Positions 25,983 to 34,528 of a stretch of 64,000 bases of DNA are shown piece by piece. Origin of the DNA: Actinomadura opuntiae (GTDB taxonomy: Bacteria > Actinomycetota > Actinomycetes > Streptosporangiales > Streptosporangiaceae). Positions within the stretch are counted from its first letter, which is position 1. Every line of letters begins with the position of its first letter. The stretch lies in contig NZ_JASNWF010000004.1 of NCBI RefSeq assembly GCF_030283205.1, positions 124,001 through 188,000 of the forward strand, written 5' to 3'. Made by a program: the position numbers and the translations under genes. The notes under the pieces are model-generated. The model did no database searches. It saw only the letters and a program-made list of their open reading frames with translations, and was not told the DNA's origin.

Positions 25983-26885
25983 ATGATCAACGGGCGGTCA
26001 CGATCCTCCCCGGGAGGCGGCGCGGGCGTGGGGACGCTCGCCGCCGCACCCGCGCGGGAGGACGTGCGGGAGGCCGTGCGGCCGGATCCGCCGGCCGTGC
26101 CGGAGACGGCCGGCGAGCACGCCCTGTGGAAGCGGCGGCTGCGGCACGACATCCGGCACGAGCTCGGCACGATCATCATGCTGGCGTCGGCGGTCGTGGT
26201 GGCCGAGGACGTCGGCGACGGCAGCCGCGCGCGGATCGAGCAGCTGCTCGGCGAGACCCGCTGGCTCGACCACCTGCTCCGCCGGCTCGACGAGGACGAC
26301 GACGACCAGCCGCTGCCGAGCCCGGAGCGGATCCGGGTGGACGAGCTGACCGCCGAGGTCGTGACCGGCATGCGGCTCGCCGCCCCGCACGAGGTCGGCT
26401 TCCGCGGCGGCGAGGCGTGGGCGCACATGGACCCGGTCGCGCTGTGGCGGGCCGTCCGCAACGTGCTCGACAACGCCTGCCGCGTCGCCGAGGGCCGCGT
26501 CGACGTCCGGGTGGAGGCCGACCAGGGCTGGGTGGTGATCGAGGTCGACGACGACGGCCCCGGGTTCGGCACCGGCGCATCGCCCGCCGCCGGGGCGCCC
26601 GTGCACGGCGCCCCGCAGGGCGGCGCGCGGTCCGGTGCCGTCCGGCGCCCGGCCGGGGCTCGGCGCGGGCTGGCCTCGCTCGGCCTCGGCATCGTGCACG
26701 ACCTCATCTCCGGCTACGGCGGCAGCCTGGAGATCCGCACCTGCGAGATGGGCGGGGCCCGGGTGCGCATGCTGCTGCCGTCGGCGCCGCCGCCGCGCGA
26801 GCCGGCGCCGACGCACGCGTCCGGCGCCGTACGGGACGGCGCGCCCGCCGACGCACACGCCGACGACTGGCGGCCGCATCCATGA
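25983..26885 (+). CDS. Soluble histidine kinase
   Basis: A 300-residue kinase without membrane segments or a recognisable sensor domain. It has an H-box (LRHDIRHELGTIIMLAS), N-box (NVLDNACR), G1 (VDDDGPGF) and G2 (GLASLGLGIVHDLI). The ATP lid between G1 and G2 carries an insert of about 35 Gly/Ala/Pro residues. Its stop codon overlaps the start of the next gene, so it should phosphorylate that regulator. The stimulus must come through a partner or the short N terminus. Confidence 0.85.
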   Translation: MINGRSRSSPGGGAGVGTLAAAPAREDVREAVRPDPPAVPETAGEHALWKRRLRHDIRHELGTIIMLASAVVVAEDVGDGSRARIEQLLGETRWLDHLLRRLDEDDDDQPLPSPERIRVDELTAEVVTGMRLAAPHEVGFRGGEAWAHMDPVALWRAVRNVLDNACRVAEGRVDVRVEADQGWVVIEVDDDGPGFGTGASPAAGAPVHGAPQGGARSGAVRRPAGARRGLASLGLGIVHDLISGYGGSLEIRTCEMGGARVRMLLPSAPPPREPAPTHASGAVRDGAPADAHADDWRPHP

Positions 26886-27526
26886 GGGTCATCATCTGCG
26901 ACGACCACGCGGTCTTCGCCGACTCGCTGTCGCTGGTGCTATCGGACGCCGGGCACGTGGTGGTCGGCGTCGCCTACTCCCCCGAGCAGGCGCTGCCGGT
27001 GCTGCGCGGCCGGCAGGCCGACGTCTGCCTGATCGACCTGCAGTTCCCGTCCGGCACCGCGCTGGACTGGATGCCCCGGCTGCGCGCCGCCGCCCCGGCC
27101 ACGCGCTTCGTGGTGCTGACCGGGTTCCTGGAGCAGCACGTGCTGGAGGCGGGCGTCGCGGCGGGCGTGCGCGGGTTCGCGCACAAGGGCCAGCAGGCCG
27201 GCGACATCCTCACCGTGCTGCGCCGCGTCGCGGCGGGCGAGGTCGTCGTCGACCAGGTCGCGCGGGTCGCCGTCCGGCCGCGCAGCCAGGCGCAGCGGGT
27301 CGCGCGGTTCCTCACCCCGCGCGAGCGGGAGGTGCTGACCCGGCTCGCGCGCGGCGAGTCGACCCAGGCGCTGGCCAAGGCGATGGGCGTGACGCGCAGC
27401 ACCGCGCGCAGCCACGTGCAGAGCGTGCTGAGCAAGCTCGGCGTGCACTCGCAGCGCGAGGCGGTGATCGAGGCGGCCAGGCACGGCCTGGTCAGTGTCG
27501 AGACCGGGGAGTGGCTGGCCGGTTGA
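26882..27526 (+). CDS. LuxR-type response regulator
   Basis: A 214-residue NarL-type regulator. Receiver: IICDDHAVFADSL acidic pair, acceptor Asp in CLIDLQFPSG, Lys in GFAHKGQQ. Output: LTPREREVLTRLARGESTQAL and VTRSTARSHVQSVLSKLGVHSQ. The ATG shares ATGA with the kinase stop. Pairs with the soluble kinase; the target genes are not evident. Confidence 0.9.
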   Translation: MRVIICDDHAVFADSLSLVLSDAGHVVVGVAYSPEQALPVLRGRQADVCLIDLQFPSGTALDWMPRLRAAAPATRFVVLTGFLEQHVLEAGVAAGVRGFAHKGQQAGDILTVLRRVAAGEVVVDQVARVAVRPRSQAQRVARFLTPREREVLTRLARGESTQALAKAMGVTRSTARSHVQSVLSKLGVHSQREAVIEAARHGLVSVETGEWLAG

Positions 27527-27645
27527 CGGCGCGGGAGCGGGCCGGGCGAGCGGGCCGGGCGCCGCGGCGGCGCGGGGCGGCCGAATCCGGACACCCGGAA
27601 TGCGGCCGGGAGGCGTTAGCGTCCCCCTGAGAAGGAGGGGTTCCC

Positions 27646-28641
27646 ATGCCTCGACGGGGAGGCGCGCTGCCCGTCTCGGACGCGGCGGCCCTCGGCTGCC
27701 CGGACGCCTTCGCCCGGGGCGTCCCGCACGACCGGCTCGACCGGCTGCGGTCCCGGACACCGGTGGTGTGGCAGGACGGGGACGCGGCGGAGCATCCGGG
27801 CGCGTGGGCCGTGCTGCGGTACGCCGACGTCCGGCACGCGCTCCTGCATCCCCAGCTGTTCCTGCCGGAGGACGACGGGATCCTGCACGGCCCCCTGACG
27901 CACGAGGAGCACGGCTGTCCCGCCCGGCGCGGCGGCCCGCCCGCGTGGACGGGGCGGGGCCGCGGCGATCCCGACGCTCCGCAGGACGACGAGCCGGGCC
28001 GCGCGCCGATCGACCGCGTGCCGACCGACCGTGCTCCGATCGACCGTGCTCCTATCGACATGGACCCCCCGATGGCCGCGATGCTCGACCGGATCCCGCC
28101 GGGCGAGGCGGTCGACTTCGTCCGGCAGGTGGCGTACGACGTGCCGGAGACGCTGCGCAACACCCTCGCCGGCGGCCTGTACGCGCTGCTGCGCCATCCG
28201 GACCGGTACGCGGCGCTGCGCGCGGGACGCGCGGACGAGCGGCTGATCGACAGCGCGGTGGAGGAGATGCTGCGCTGGTGGACGCCGGTGCTGCACGTGC
28301 GGCGGCAGGTGCGGCGGGCGACGGAGGTGGGCGGCGTGCCGCTGCTGGCCGGCGAGCAGGTGGCGCTGTGGCTGGTGTCGGCCAACCACGACGCGGAGGT
28401 GTTCGACGATCCCGGCCGGTTCGTGCCCGACCGGTTCGCGCAGGGCGCCCGGCCGCACCTGTGCTTCGGCGCCGGCCGGCGCGCCTGCCTGGGCGCGCGC
28501 CTGGCCCGGGTGCACCTGCGGGCGTTCCTGGTCGCGCTGCTGGAGCGGCCGGCGCTCGCGCAACCGGCGGGCGAACCGGTAATGTCGCGGTCCAGCGCCC
28601 GTCACGGTTTCGAGCGGCTCCCGATCCGCTGGAACGGCTGA
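27646..28641 (+). CDS. Cytochrome P450-like protein with internal deletions
   Basis: Clearly derived from a bacterial P450: EEMLRWW gives the ExxR motif, the PERF-type region reads FVPDRFAQG, and the haem loop LCFGAGRRACLGARLAR keeps the cysteine ligand. At 331 residues it is about 70 shorter than usual. After a low-complexity stretch (PIDRVPTDRAPIDRAPIDMD) the usual H-T-x-R-R region after MDPP is gone, and the I-helix AG-x-(D/E)-T-T has shrunk to VPETLRNTLAGG, so the oxygen-activating acid/Thr pair is lost. Possibly an inactive haem protein or a decaying gene, though the frame is intact. GAAGGAGG precedes the ATG. Confidence 0.75.
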   Translation: MPRRGGALPVSDAAALGCPDAFARGVPHDRLDRLRSRTPVVWQDGDAAEHPGAWAVLRYADVRHALLHPQLFLPEDDGILHGPLTHEEHGCPARRGGPPAWTGRGRGDPDAPQDDEPGRAPIDRVPTDRAPIDRAPIDMDPPMAAMLDRIPPGEAVDFVRQVAYDVPETLRNTLAGGLYALLRHPDRYAALRAGRADERLIDSAVEEMLRWWTPVLHVRRQVRRATEVGGVPLLAGEQVALWLVSANHDAEVFDDPGRFVPDRFAQGARPHLCFGAGRRACLGARLARVHLRAFLVALLERPALAQPAGEPVMSRSSARHGFERLPIRWNG

Positions 28642-28891
28642 GAGCGGGCCCGTGCGCACTGTGCGCCATCTCACCGGATCGCGGCGTCGCTCCGCCGCCG
28701 TCCGAGCGACTCCCGAAACGGCCCCGGACCGCCGCCCGTCCCCGTGACCGGCCGGTCCGCGCCCGTCCGGCGGCCGCGCCGGAACGGTCCACGGACCGGG
28801 ACCGATCGCTGAACTTTCGCCGGGACCCCGCCGTACACCGGCGGGGTCACCCGTCGCGCGTCCGCGGGCGCGCCACCAGAGGGGGCTGGTC

Positions 28892-30034
28892 GTGGGGCTG
28901 ACGAGTGCGGACCTGCTCGCCGTACTGTCGCTGGTCACGCTGTTGTGCCTGGGCGGGACCGTGTGGGCGTGGCCGCGCGCCGCCGGCGCCGGGGTCCGGG
29001 CCACCGCGAGCCGCGTGCTGCTGCTGGCGGGCTGCCAGCTCGCCGTCCTGCTGACGCTGCTGGCCGCGGTGAACGCCTACTACCTGTTCTACGGATCGTG
29101 GCGGGATCTGCTGAGCGCGGCGGGCGGCGACTCGACGCAGGCGCCGCATCCGCCGCCGGCCGCGTCCGGGGCGGTGGCCGCCAGCCAGGCCGTCCGGAAG
29201 GTGCGGGCCGACCTCGACCCGGGCGGCAAGGGCGGGCGCGCGGCCGCGCGGACCGGCCAGGTCGAGCACCTCGACATCCGGGGCATCCGCACCGGGATCT
29301 CCGCCGAGGCCTACGTCTACCTCCCGCCGCAGTACTTCCAGCCCGCCTACGCTGCGCGCCGCTTCCCCGTCGTGCTGCTGATCGCGGGCTACCCGGCCGC
29401 CGACCGGATGGTGTGGATCGACAAGGGGCACATCCCCGAGGACGTCGCCAAGGCGCAGGCGGCGGGCCGGATCCAGCCGATGATCTACGTGATGATGCGG
29501 CCGACCGTCGAGGAGGGCTGGGACACCGAGTGCGCCGACGTGCCCGGCGGCCCCCAGGTCGAGACGTTCTTCGCCCAGGACGTGCCCGAGGCGGTCTCCG
29601 GCGCGTATCGGACGGCCCTCGCCCGCACCGGCTGGGGCCTGGCCGGTTACTCGACCGGCGGGTTCTGCGCGGCCAAGCTGCTGCTGCTGCACTCCGACCG
29701 GTTCTCGGCCGCCGCGAGCATGGCCGGGCACTTCGACGCGCTGCTCGACCGCACGACCCGCGAGCTGTACGGGGGCAGCAGGGAGATCCGGCGGAGCAAC
29801 GACCTGGTCTGGCGGCTGCGGAACCTGCCGCAGCCGCCGGTGTCGGTGCTGGTGGCCTCGGCGGACGTCGGCGAGAAGACCTTCCCGTCGGCGCAGCGGT
29901 TCATGGCCGCGGCCCGGCCGCCGCTGGTCGTGGACAAGCTGCTGCTGCCGACCGGCGGCCACAACTTCAAGACGTTCCGCAAGTACATCCCGCCGTCGAT
30001 CGCGTGGCTGAGCGCCCGCCTGAGGGGGGAATGA
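28892..30034 (+). CDS. Membrane-anchored esterase/acyltransferase of the antigen-85-like alpha/beta fold
   Basis: A 380-residue protein with two N-terminal membrane segments (about residues 5-25 and 40-66, ending NAYYLFYGSW), a variable linker, and an outside esterase domain (AYVYLPPQYFQPAYAARRFPVVLLIAGYP, read in parts). The nucleophile elbow is GYSTGG, and the catalytic His is probably in GGHNFKTF. Family relatives are mycolyl- or acyl-transferases and esterase D-type proteins. GTG start after AGAGGGGG. Followed directly by a diverged paralogue with four-base overlap. Confidence 0.78.
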   Translation: MGLTSADLLAVLSLVTLLCLGGTVWAWPRAAGAGVRATASRVLLLAGCQLAVLLTLLAAVNAYYLFYGSWRDLLSAAGGDSTQAPHPPPAASGAVAASQAVRKVRADLDPGGKGGRAAARTGQVEHLDIRGIRTGISAEAYVYLPPQYFQPAYAARRFPVVLLIAGYPAADRMVWIDKGHIPEDVAKAQAAGRIQPMIYVMMRPTVEEGWDTECADVPGGPQVETFFAQDVPEAVSGAYRTALARTGWGLAGYSTGGFCAAKLLLLHSDRFSAAASMAGHFDALLDRTTRELYGGSREIRRSNDLVWRLRNLPQPPVSVLVASADVGEKTFPSAQRFMAAARPPLVVDKLLLPTGGHNFKTFRKYIPPSIAWLSARLRGE

Positions 30035-31263
30035 TGCAGCCGATCAGCGCGGGCTTCCTCGTCCTGGTGTGCGCGCCGGCCGCCGCCTGCCTCGTCGCCG
30101 CCGTGGTGCTGTGGCCGCGGTTCGCCGGACGCGGCGTCCGGCCGGTGGCGGCCCGGGCGGGCCTGCTGCTGGGCGCGCAGGCGCTGCTGACGGCATCGGT
30201 CGTGCTGCTGGTCAACCGGTACTTCGTGTTCTACGCGACGTGGGACGACCTGCTCGGCGGCAGCACCACGAACGCGAAGGTGCGGCAGGTGCAGCCGAGC
30301 CGCGGCGTGGAGACGGCGGCCTCGGGTCCGGTGCACCGCGTCACGACGGCGCTGGGTCCGCACCGGCGCGGCCACCACCGCGACCCGGCCGAGGACGGGC
30401 GGGTCGACCGGCTCGACGTCGAGGGCGTGCGCAGCGGGCTGGACGCGCAGGCGTACGTCTACCTGCCGCCGGAGTACTTCCGGCCCGCGTACGCGAGCCG
30501 GCGGCTGCCGGTCGTCGTGCTCATCTCGGGCGGCCCGTCCGACACCGGGACGGCGTGGCTGCGGCAGGCGGGGCTGCCCGAGGCGGCCGGCACGGCCACC
30601 GGGGCCGGCCACGCGCAGCCGATGATCTACGCGATGGTGCGGTCGGTGCGCGGGCTCGTCCCCGCCCGGCAGCCGCGCGGGGTGCGCCCGGCGGGCTGCC
30701 TGGACCTCCCGGGCGTCGCCGGCGGGCAGGCCGAGACGTTCCTCTCCCAGGACCTGCCGCTCGCGCTGTCCACCGCCTACCGGCTGCCGCGGACGCGGGC
30801 GGGCTGGGGCGTGGCGGGGTTCGCGGCGAGCGGGCAGTGCGCCGCGCGGCTGGCGATGCTGCACTCCGACCGGTTCGCCGCCGCCGCGTCCCTGAACGGC
30901 CGGTTCGGGCTGCCCGCGGACGGCCCCGGCGGCGGCGCCCGGACGGTCGTCAGGATCAAGCCCCGCGCCGGCGGGCCGGACGAGGCGCCGGGCGATCCCT
31001 ACGGCGGCAGCGAGGCCCGCCGGCTCGACGACGACCTGATGTGGCGGCTCGGGCACCTCCCGCCGCCGCCCGTCGCGGTGCTGGCCGCCGCAGGGGCGAC
31101 CGGGCCGGATGCCCAGACCGCCGCGCGGTTCGCGGCGCTCGCCCGACCGCCGATGCGCGTGGACAAGGTCCTGGTGCCCGGTGCGCCTGCGACGCTGGCG
31201 GGGTGGCGCCACGACCTGCCGGCCGTACTGGAGTGGCTCAGCGCCCATGTGAGAGGCGAATGA
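30031..31263 (+). CDS. Diverged, probably inactive paralogue of the preceding esterase
   Basis: A 410-residue protein with the same layout as its neighbour: two membrane segments (ending NRYFVFYATWDDLL), AYVYLPPEYFRPAYASRRLPVVVLISGGP (in parts), HAQPMIYAMV, QAETFLSQDLP and LHSDRFAAAASLNG. Where the neighbour has GYSTGGFC this protein has GFAASGQC, so Ala replaces the nucleophilic Ser in the aligned position. Where the neighbour has GGHNFKTF this one has APATLAGW, without the His. It is therefore likely a pseudoenzyme, perhaps a partner or regulator of the active copy. ATG 30031 overlaps the previous stop; ATG 30034 has the better spacing to GAGGGGGG. Confidence 0.75.
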   Translation: MMQPISAGFLVLVCAPAAACLVAAVVLWPRFAGRGVRPVAARAGLLLGAQALLTASVVLLVNRYFVFYATWDDLLGGSTTNAKVRQVQPSRGVETAASGPVHRVTTALGPHRRGHHRDPAEDGRVDRLDVEGVRSGLDAQAYVYLPPEYFRPAYASRRLPVVVLISGGPSDTGTAWLRQAGLPEAAGTATGAGHAQPMIYAMVRSVRGLVPARQPRGVRPAGCLDLPGVAGGQAETFLSQDLPLALSTAYRLPRTRAGWGVAGFAASGQCAARLAMLHSDRFAAAASLNGRFGLPADGPGGGARTVVRIKPRAGGPDEAPGDPYGGSEARRLDDDLMWRLGHLPPPPVAVLAAAGATGPDAQTAARFAALARPPMRVDKVLVPGAPATLAGWRHDLPAVLEWLSAHVRGE

Positions 31264-31371
31264 GAGGTATGTCCCGGTCCTTCGCGGGCGGCCGGCTACC
31301 TCCCGAGGAGTAGGCGCGCTGCCTCCCGCCGGCCGACGTGCCGCCGCGCGCCGATGACCTAACGTTCAGGA

Positions 31372-32766
31372 ATGAGCACTTCGCCGCCCCGCGGGCCGGT
31401 GCCGCCGCACGGGCCGGTGCGGGCGCACTGGCCGCGCCCGTCCGCGTGGCCCGTCTGGGTCGTGCCGCTGCTCGTGCTGGCGCTCGAGTTCTTCGGGACG
31501 ATGGCCGCGCAGCACGGCGCGTCCCGGGACGGGTCGCCGGGACGCGGCGGCGGCTGGGGGCACGGGCACGGCTGGGGCGACGGGTCGGCCGGCTACGGCA
31601 TGACCCACCTCGACGGGCTCGGCTACGCGATCATCTTCGGCGGTCCGGCGCTGCTGCTGCTGCGCCGCAGGCACCCGGTGTTCACGCTCGCGACGACCGG
31701 GCTGCTCACCGGCCTGTACTTCCTGCGCGCCTACAGCTACGGGCCCGCGGCCGCCGCCGTGGGCGTCGCGATGCTGGCGGCGATCGCCGCCGGGCACCGG
31801 CTCGTCACCTGGGCGGGGACCGCGGTCGCGGTGTCGGTCTACTTCGGGATCACCGCGCTGATCGGCGTGCCCTTCCCCGAGCGCGGCACCGCCGGCGGGC
31901 CGTTCCCGGTGGAGGAGCCGAGCATCGGCGGGGTCAGCTTCGTCGTCGGCTGGTCGCTGGCGGTGCTGGTCACCGCCGAGCTCGTCCGGATGACCGGGCA
32001 GCGGGCCGCCGAGCGGGCCCGCACCCGGGCCGAGGAGGAGCGCCGGCAGGCCAGCGAGGAGCGGCTGCGGATGGCCCGCGAGCTGCACGACGTGCTGGCG
32101 CACAACATCTCGATGATCAACGTGCAAGCGGGGGTGGCGCTGCACCTGATGGACGGCGACCCCGAGCAGGCCCGCACCGCGCTCGCCGCGATCAAGGAGG
32201 CGAGCAAGGAGGCGCTGACCGAGATGCGGTCGGTGATCGGGGCGCTGCGCGCGCAGGGCGAGACGGCGCCGCGCTCCCCCACCGCCGGGCTCGGCCGGCT
32301 CGACGACCTGCTCGCCCGCGCCCGCTCCGCCGGCCTGGCGGTGGAGGCCGAGACGGCCGGGGAGCCGCGCCCGCTGCCGGCGGGCGCCGACCTGGCCGCG
32401 TTCCGGATCGTCCAGGAGTCGCTGACCAACGTGACCCGGCACGCCGGGCCGGGCCCGGTGACGGCGCGGGTCCGCATCGCCTACCGTGACCGGGAGATCG
32501 AGGTGCGGGTCGAGGACGACGGCCGGGGCGTGTCGCTGCTGGACGACCATCCGGGCGGCAGCGGCATCCGCGGCATGCGCGAGCGGGCCGCCGCGCTCGG
32601 CGGGACGTTCGACGCGGGGCCGCGGGCGGGCGGCGGCTTCGCGGTCCGCGCGACGCTGCCGCTGACCGGCGAGCCCCCGGACGCCGACAGCGCGGCCGGC
32701 GCGGCGGACACATCGGATCGAGCGGGCTCGGCGGACGGGGCCCCGGCGGAGAGGGGCAGTCAGTGA
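31372..32766 (+). CDS. Membrane histidine kinase (HisKA_3, NarL-type partner)
   Basis: A 464-residue sensor kinase with about five membrane segments in the first 210 residues, a charged coiled linker (AAERARTRAEEERRQASEER), the HisKA_3 motif MARELHDVLAHNISMINVQ with the phospho-His, and a HATPase domain (QESLTNVTRHAG; VEDDGRG; GIRGMRERAAALGG). An outside Gly/His-rich loop (GGGWGHGHGWGDG) might bind metal. The stop overlaps the start of the next regulator gene. CTAACGT just before the start could be a -10 box, giving a nearly leaderless message. Confidence 0.9.
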   Translation: MSTSPPRGPVPPHGPVRAHWPRPSAWPVWVVPLLVLALEFFGTMAAQHGASRDGSPGRGGGWGHGHGWGDGSAGYGMTHLDGLGYAIIFGGPALLLLRRRHPVFTLATTGLLTGLYFLRAYSYGPAAAAVGVAMLAAIAAGHRLVTWAGTAVAVSVYFGITALIGVPFPERGTAGGPFPVEEPSIGGVSFVVGWSLAVLVTAELVRMTGQRAAERARTRAEEERRQASEERLRMARELHDVLAHNISMINVQAGVALHLMDGDPEQARTALAAIKEASKEALTEMRSVIGALRAQGETAPRSPTAGLGRLDDLLARARSAGLAVEAETAGEPRPLPAGADLAAFRIVQESLTNVTRHAGPGPVTARVRIAYRDREIEVRVEDDGRGVSLLDDHPGGSGIRGMRERAAALGGTFDAGPRAGGGFAVRATLPLTGEPPDADSAAGAADTSDRAGSADGAPAERGSQ

Positions 32767-33428
32767 TCAAGGTGCTGCTCGCCGACGACCAGGTGCTGGT
32801 CCGGGCGGGGTTCCGGGCGCTGCTGGACGCGCAGGCCGACATCGAGGTGGTCGGCGAGGCCAGCGACGGCGCGGAGGCCGTGGAGCGGGCGCGCCGGCTG
32901 CGCCCGGACGTGATCCTGATGGACATCCGGATGCCCGGCGAGGACGGCCTCGCCGCGACCCGCCGGATCGCCTCCGACGACCGGCTCGGCGACGTGCGGA
33001 TCGTGATCCTGACCACGTTCGAGCTGGACGAGTACGTGTTCGAGGCGCTGCGCGGCGGGGCGAGCGGGTTCCTGGTCAAGGACACCGAGCCGGTCGAGCT
33101 GATCCACGCCGTGCGGGCCGTCGCGGCCGGGGACGCGCTGCTGTCGCCGAGCGTGACCCGGCGGCTGATCGCCGAGTTCGCGGCGCGGGCCAGGCAGCCG
33201 GCGCCCTCGCCCCGGCTGAACGCGCTGACCGACCGGGAGCGCGAGGTGATGACGCTGGTCGGCGAGGGGTTGTCGAACGAGGAGATCGCGGCCCGGCTGG
33301 TGGTCAGCCCGGCCACCGCCAAGACGCACGTCAGCCGGACGATGGTCAAGCTCGGCGCCCGTGACCGGGCGCAGCTGGTCGTGTTCGCCTACGAGTCGGG
33401 CCTGGTCAAGCCGGGCTGGCTGCCCTAG
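32763..33428 (+). CDS. LuxR-type response regulator
   Basis: A 221-residue NarL-type regulator paired with the kinase before it (GTGA overlap). Receiver: VLLADDQVLVRAG, acceptor Asp in VILMDIRMPGEDG, Lys in FLVKDTEPVE. Output: LTDREREVMTLVGEGLSNEEIAARLVVSPATAKTHVSRTM (in parts). Target genes are not evident; the operon appears to contain only these two genes. Confidence 0.93.
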   Translation: MIKVLLADDQVLVRAGFRALLDAQADIEVVGEASDGAEAVERARRLRPDVILMDIRMPGEDGLAATRRIASDDRLGDVRIVILTTFELDEYVFEALRGGASGFLVKDTEPVELIHAVRAVAAGDALLSPSVTRRLIAEFAARARQPAPSPRLNALTDREREVMTLVGEGLSNEEIAARLVVSPATAKTHVSRTMVKLGARDRAQLVVFAYESGLVKPGWLP

Positions 33429-33429
33429 C

Positions 33430-33466
33430 CGCGCGGGCCGGGCCCGGTCCGGCGGGCCCGGTCGCG
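33430..33466. terminator. GC hairpin after the two-component operon
   Basis: CCGGGCCC (33438-33445) and GGGCCCGG (33454-33461) form the core stem, extended imperfectly by CCGCG-type bases on both sides. It starts right after the stop at 33428 and lies before the promoter region of the receiver-only gene. Confidence 0.5.
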
Positions 33467-33569
33467 GCCCCTGCCCTGGAAATTCGCACTCTGTCGCGAT
33501 TCACTGTTCCCGTCCGTGGTGACATGACAAGGTGGAACGCACAGGCCGTCACCGAAGCGAAGGAGTCCG

Positions 33570-34250
33570 GTGCCGCACGACACGAGGATCCTCGCCGTCG
33601 ACGACCGCGAGGAGAACCTCACCGCCCTCGCGGCGGTGCTCGACGCGCTGCCGGTCGAGGTGGTGCCCGCCTCGTCCGGGCAGGCGGCCCTGAAGGAACT
33701 GCTGAGCGACGACTTCGCGCTGATCCTGCTCGACGTGGTGATGCCGGGGATGGACGGTTTCGAGACCGCCCAGCACATCAAGGCCCGGCCGCGCACCCGG
33801 GACGTCCCGATCATCTTCCTGACCGCCGCGGGCGGCGAGAGCGAGCAGGCCTACCGCGGCTACGCGGCGGGCGCGGTCGACTTCCTCACCAAGCCGTTCG
33901 ACCCGTGGCTGCTGCGCGCGAAGGTGTCGGTCTTCGTCGACCTGCACCGCCGCACCCTGGAGCTGCGCAAGCAGGCGGCACTGCTGCGCCGCACGCTCGC
34001 CGACAACGGCGGCGCCGAGGGCAACGGCGCGAACGGCGCGGCCGCCGCCGAGGACGGCGAGTGGGGCGCCGACGGCGAGGCCCCGGCCGCCGCGGGCTGC
34101 GAGGGCCTGCTGTCCGCGCTGGACGAGCGGCTCTCCCGGGTCGAGGACGCGCTGGCCCGGATGCGGTCCGGGGTGCCCGCCGACGACCTCGACGGGCACG
34201 TCGCCGACCTGCGCCTCGCCCTGGACGCGTTCTCCGCCGGCCGCCGGTAA
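33570..34250 (+). CDS. Receiver-only response regulator with coiled C-terminus
   Basis: A 226-residue protein with a CheY-like receiver (ILAVDDREENLTAL; acceptor Asp in LILLDVVMPGMDGFE; Lys in DFLTKPFDPWLL) of the type found in hybrid kinases. It is followed by a helix (LHRRTLELRKQAALLRRTL), a disordered Gly/Ala/Glu stretch and a second helix (LDERLSRVEDALARMRSG). It has no DNA-binding or enzymatic output, so it may act through protein contact. GTG start behind GAAGGAG. No adjacent kinase; the nearest is the pair upstream. Confidence 0.82.
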   Translation: MPHDTRILAVDDREENLTALAAVLDALPVEVVPASSGQAALKELLSDDFALILLDVVMPGMDGFETAQHIKARPRTRDVPIIFLTAAGGESEQAYRGYAAGAVDFLTKPFDPWLLRAKVSVFVDLHRRTLELRKQAALLRRTLADNGGAEGNGANGAAAAEDGEWGADGEAPAAAGCEGLLSALDERLSRVEDALARMRSGVPADDLDGHVADLRLALDAFSAGRR

Positions 34251-34415
34251 CCCGCGCACCCTCCTGCCCGCGGGCTTTCCGCTGCCCGTCAGCAGTTACT
34301 TACAGTAGTGAATATCGGTCGGCCCTTTATTCGCCGAGCCGGGCCAGACCGATGATCAATGCCCAGGTCAGCGATCCGAATTCTTTACCTTTGAGGTACT
34401 CTGACCGGTTTGCCG

Positions 34416-34429
34416 CAAGTAAGTACTTG
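34416..34429. promoter_or_regulatory. Palindrome upstream of the DUF6230/DUF6114 operon
   Basis: CAAGTA-AG-TACTTG is a perfect inverted repeat. Another TAACTTG follows at 34434-34440, and a related TTACTTAC lies near 34297, in a 278-base gap that is visibly more AT-rich than its surroundings. The site is about 100 bases before the ATG at 34529. Probably a repressor or activator site; the protein is unknown. Confidence 0.5.
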
Positions 34430-34528
34430 GGGGTAACTTGCACTCACCGTCACCCACGTGACCCGCATCACCGGGATCCGGGCCGACGGCGACCGACCCC
34501 GACCAGCCCCCGACCCCCAGGAGCCCCC

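Noticed and set aside
28642..28891. Small genes in the P450/esterase gap
   Set aside because: Only Arg/Pro-rich frames without ribosome sites; nothing structured apart from the AGAGGGGG site of the esterase gene.
27646..33428. Secondary-metabolite gene cluster around the P450 and esterases
   Set aside because: No synthase, ligase or prenyl/terpene core gene lies nearby, and the P450 itself looks defective.
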